From CAZILM01 sp964625325 (lineage in GTDB: Bacteria > Patescibacteriota > Saccharimonadia > Saccharimonadales > CAYVSP01): a stretch of 6,935 nt of DNA. Within the stretch, counting starts at the first letter, position 1. Every line of letters starts with the position of its first letter. The notes beneath the pieces were generated by a model. That model saw nothing but the letters and a program-made list of their open reading frames with translations, was not told the DNA's origin and did not search any database. The stretch lies in assembly GCA_964625325.1 (NCBI GenBank), contig CAZVBA010000035.1, positions 1 to 6,935 of the forward strand, read 5' to 3'. Position numbers and translations under genes: made by a program. Of the stretch, positions 5,755 to 6,935 are shown one piece after another.

Positions 5755-6303
5755 ATGGTTCAACAACAAGATAATCGACAACGTGACCGCCGTGATAGGC
5801 GTGATGGTGGCGAAGAAAAGCAGTTTGACGAGCGCGTTGTGCACGTTGACCGCGTCGCCCGCGTTGTTAAAGGCGGCCGTCGCTTCCGTTTTCGCGCCTT
5901 AGTCGTCGTCGGCGACCACAAAGGTAAGGTCGGTATTGGCAGCGCTAAAGGTGCCGATGTCACAGCGGCTGTTACTAAAGCCGTCGAAGTCGCCAAGAAG
6001 CACTTCATTACAGTACCTTTATATAAAGGTACACTGCCGCATGACCACGAGGCCAAAGTCGGCGGCGCCCGCATTTTGCTCAAACCGGCCGCCCCCGGGA
6101 CCGGTCTGATTGCCGGCGGTGTGGTTCGCACAATCCTGGAAGTAGCCGGTGTCAGCAATGCCCTTAGTAAATCGCTGGGCTCAACTAACAAGACCAATAC
6201 GGCCTACGCCACGATTGCTACCATTCAGGGAATGGCACCGTCGAAAGATTGGATTACCACTGAGCCAAGACCAAAGAAGGCCAAGACCGAGGTCAAGGCA
6301 TGA
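5755..6303 (+). CDS. rpsE: 30S ribosomal protein S5
   Basis: S5 lies at the mRNA entry channel beside S3 and S4, affects decoding fidelity, and is a site of spectinomycin resistance in other bacteria. The product has 182 residues, slightly longer than E. coli S5. It begins with a charged low-complexity arm (about 5-27, with RDRRDRRDGGEE). The double-stranded-RNA-binding-like domain holds VARVVKGGRRFRFRALVVVGDHKGKVGIG (34-62). The C-terminal domain holds LLKPAAPGTGLIAGGVVRTILEVAGVSNALSKSLGSTN (108-145). The usual GKA-E-P motif after GxG is replaced by GSAKGADVTAAV (62-73). GGAG at 5745-5748 lies 6 nt before the ATG. The TGA stop overlaps L15 as ATGA, in the slot where most bacteria carry L30. 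Confidence 0.98.
   Translation: MVQQQDNRQRDRRDRRDGGEEKQFDERVVHVDRVARVVKGGRRFRFRALVVVGDHKGKVGIGSAKGADVTAAVTKAVEVAKKHFITVPLYKGTLPHDHEAKVGGARILLKPAAPGTGLIAGGVVRTILEVAGVSNALSKSLGSTNKTNTAYATIATIQGMAPSKDWITTEPRPKKAKTEVKA
6013..6032. repeat. Perfect 20-bp palindrome inside the S5 gene
   Basis: The arms GTACCTTTAT and ATAAAGGTAC are exact reverse complements with no spacer. In mRNA this could fold as an 8-bp stem with an AUAU loop. It encodes V87-P-L-Y-K-G92 and the first two bases of Thr93 of S5, a conserved part of the protein. Function is unknown, and chance is possible. Confidence 0.6.
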
Positions 6304-6788
6304 AGTATAACGAGCTCAAAGTCGTAGCTACATCATCCCGCCGGCGGGTTGGCCGCGGTATCGCCGCCGGGCAGGGCAAGACGGCCGGACGCGGTACCAA
6401 GGGCCAGAAAGCCCGCACTGGCTCTTCCAAGCGGCCGGGATTTGAAGGCGGTCAAAACCCACTCTTACAACGTTTACCTAAGTTACGCGGCTTCCATAGC
6501 CATCGAGTACTTAATGAAACCGTTGATACGGCTCAACTGCAGAACCTGAGCGGCATTGTTACCAACGAAACGCTGGCCGCCGCCGGTCTCGTTAGCAGCG
6601 CCCATGTCCGCGTCAAATTACTCAACAAGGACGAACTAACTAAAAAATTGACCGTAAAGCTACAAGCCGCCAGTCAAAGCGCCATCCAAACTGTCGTGAA
6701 GGCCGGTGGCACGTTTACTAAAACACCGCAAGTTGGCCGGCCCAAGCAGTCCAAGACCGAAGACCAAACCAAAAAAACCACCGCCTAG
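6300..6788 (+). CDS. rplO: 50S ribosomal protein L15
   Basis: L15 is a late-assembly large-subunit protein whose extended N-terminal arm threads through 23S rRNA. The product has 162 residues against about 145 in E. coli; the excess is a Lys/Thr/Gln-rich tail (about 143-162). The arm is typical: RRRVGRGIAAGQGKTAGRGTKGQKARTG (14-41), then the FEGGQNPLLQRLPKLRGF block (48-65). The globular C-terminal domain has ETLAAAGLVSS and VKAGGTF. The start overlaps the S5 stop as ATGA, with GAGGT at 6289-6293 as ribosome-binding site. Direct adjacency to S5 shows that rpmD is missing from its usual place. The gene ends in TAG and is followed by the only sizeable intergenic gap. Confidence 0.97.
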   Translation: MKYNELKVVATSSRRRVGRGIAAGQGKTAGRGTKGQKARTGSSKRPGFEGGQNPLLQRLPKLRGFHSHRVLNETVDTAQLQNLSGIVTNETLAAAGLVSSAHVRVKLLNKDELTKKLTVKLQAASQSAIQTVVKAGGTFTKTPQVGRPKQSKTEDQTKKTTA

Positions 6789-6843
6789 CTTCGCTTTTTG
6801 CCGTAGCTATGTTTAAATAAACCAGAATTATGAGGGGTTGTAA
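6789..6843 (+). other. 55-nt L15-secY intergenic gap
   Basis: This is the only gap above 9 nt between genes in the window, and its middle part is AT-rich. A run of five Ts at 6795-6799 follows only a three-base-pair AGC/GCT stem, too weak to call a terminator. I found no convincing -35/-10 pair. It holds the secY ribosome-binding site at its 3' end. Confidence 0.7.
6832..6837 (+). promoter_or_regulatory. Ribosome-binding site of secY
   Basis: GAGGGG lies 6 nt before the GTG at 6844. With the in-frame TAA directly before that GTG, it fixes the secY start, since no start codon further upstream is possible in this frame. Confidence 0.8.
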
Positions 6844-6935
6844 GTGAGCTGGAAAACCATTTGGCAGTCGCTCAAAAATGCCGATATGCGCAAGCGTATC
6901 CTGGCTGTTTTGGGCATGCTACTAGTTTTCCGTAT
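6844..6935 (+). CDS. secY: Preprotein translocase subunit SecY, 3'-truncated by window edge
   Basis: SecY is the membrane channel of the Sec translocon, with SecE and SecG, exporting and inserting proteins through the cytoplasmic membrane. Only 30 codons are visible, reading MSWKTIWQSLKNADMRKRI and then LAVLGMLLVFR. This fits a SecY N-terminus: a short amphipathic cytoplasmic segment (about 1-19) with basic residues, then the start of the first membrane helix (about 19-29). The position after L15 at the end of the spc block is the usual one for secY. The start is GTG, the only non-ATG start preferred in this window. An in-frame TAA sits directly before it, and GAGGGG lies 6 nt upstream. The identification rests on context plus this short N-terminus. 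Confidence 0.88.
   Translation, partial: MSWKTIWQSLKNADMRKRILAVLGMLLVFR

Noticed and set aside
5760..6197. Open frame of 145 codons on the - strand across S5
   Set aside because: It is antisense to S5, with a low-complexity product rich in Ser, Thr, Arg and Pro, as expected from reading GC-rich coding sequence backwards.
6337..6348. 12-bp GC-rich palindrome CCCGCCGGCGGG near the L15 start
   Set aside because: One or two palindromes of this length are expected by chance in a window of this size, and it encodes the normal L15 arm.
6786..6809. Terminator after L15
   Set aside because: The possible stems are only 3 bp (before a T run) or 5 bp with a 14-nt loop, too weak for an intrinsic terminator, and secY normally continues the operon.
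6798..6820. Promoter before secY in the AT-rich stretch
   Set aside because: TAAATA and TATGTT resemble a -10 box, but no -35-like sequence lies at suitable spacing.
6830..6847. Five-codon mini-ORF (MRGCK) whose stop overlaps the secY GTG
   Set aside because: No ribosome-binding site precedes it, and a chance frame this short is common. It could matter only if conserved in relatives.

Overview
This window is a stretch of the conserved bacterial ribosomal-protein S10-spc supercluster, all on the + strand. It runs from the 3' two-thirds of rplB (L2) to the first 30 codons of secY. The order is L2 (partial), S19, L22, S3, L16, L29, S17, L14, L24, L5, S14, S8, L6, L18, S5, L15, SecY (partial). 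Every gene has its expected family motifs. No mobile element, tRNA or rRNA gene, CRISPR array or unknown protein-coding gene was seen, and I found no previously undescribed system.

Likely organism: a member of the Candidate Phyla Radiation (Patescibacteria), most likely Saccharibacteria (TM7). The main evidence is the missing rpmD (L30), which in most bacteria lies between S5 and L15. Here the S5 and L15 genes overlap by 4 nt, so there is no room for it. L30 absence is a known CPR trait. The Saccharibacteria placement rests on remembered resemblance of L22, L29, S17 and the SecY N-terminus and is less certain. TGA is used as a stop codon (L16, S17, S5), which argues against the UGA=Gly lineages Gracilibacteria and Absconditabacteria. 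The two contig ends joined by Ns suggest a metagenomic or short-read assembly.

Layout: positions 3-2759 carry the S10-operon part (L2 to S17) and 2756-6788 the spc part (L14 to L15). The two parts are fused by an ATGA overlap, leaving no intergenic space for a separate spc promoter. Five junctions are 1-nt TAATG overlaps (L22/S3, L29/S17, L14/L24, L24/L5, L5/S14), two are 4-nt ATGA overlaps (S17/L14, S5/L15), and the other internal junctions are 0-9 nt apart. Good Shine-Dalgarno sequences precede most starts. The only sizeable intergenic gap is the 55 nt before secY, which starts at GTG.

Assembly defect: the S8 gene is interrupted by exactly 100 Ns flanked by two identical 55-bp copies of the same coding sequence. 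Removing the Ns and one copy restores an intact 131-residue S8, so this is an unmerged contig overlap and not biology.

Together the genes encode core parts of the 30S subunit (S3, S5, S8, S14, S17, S19) and 50S subunit (L2, L5, L6, L14, L15, L16, L18, L22, L24, L29), plus the Sec translocon channel. The most notable non-artifact signals are the missing L30, a perfect 20-bp palindrome inside the S5 gene, lineage-type substitutions in L22 and S5, a Lys at the L16 position that is hydroxylated Arg81 in E. coli, and a zinc-free S14.
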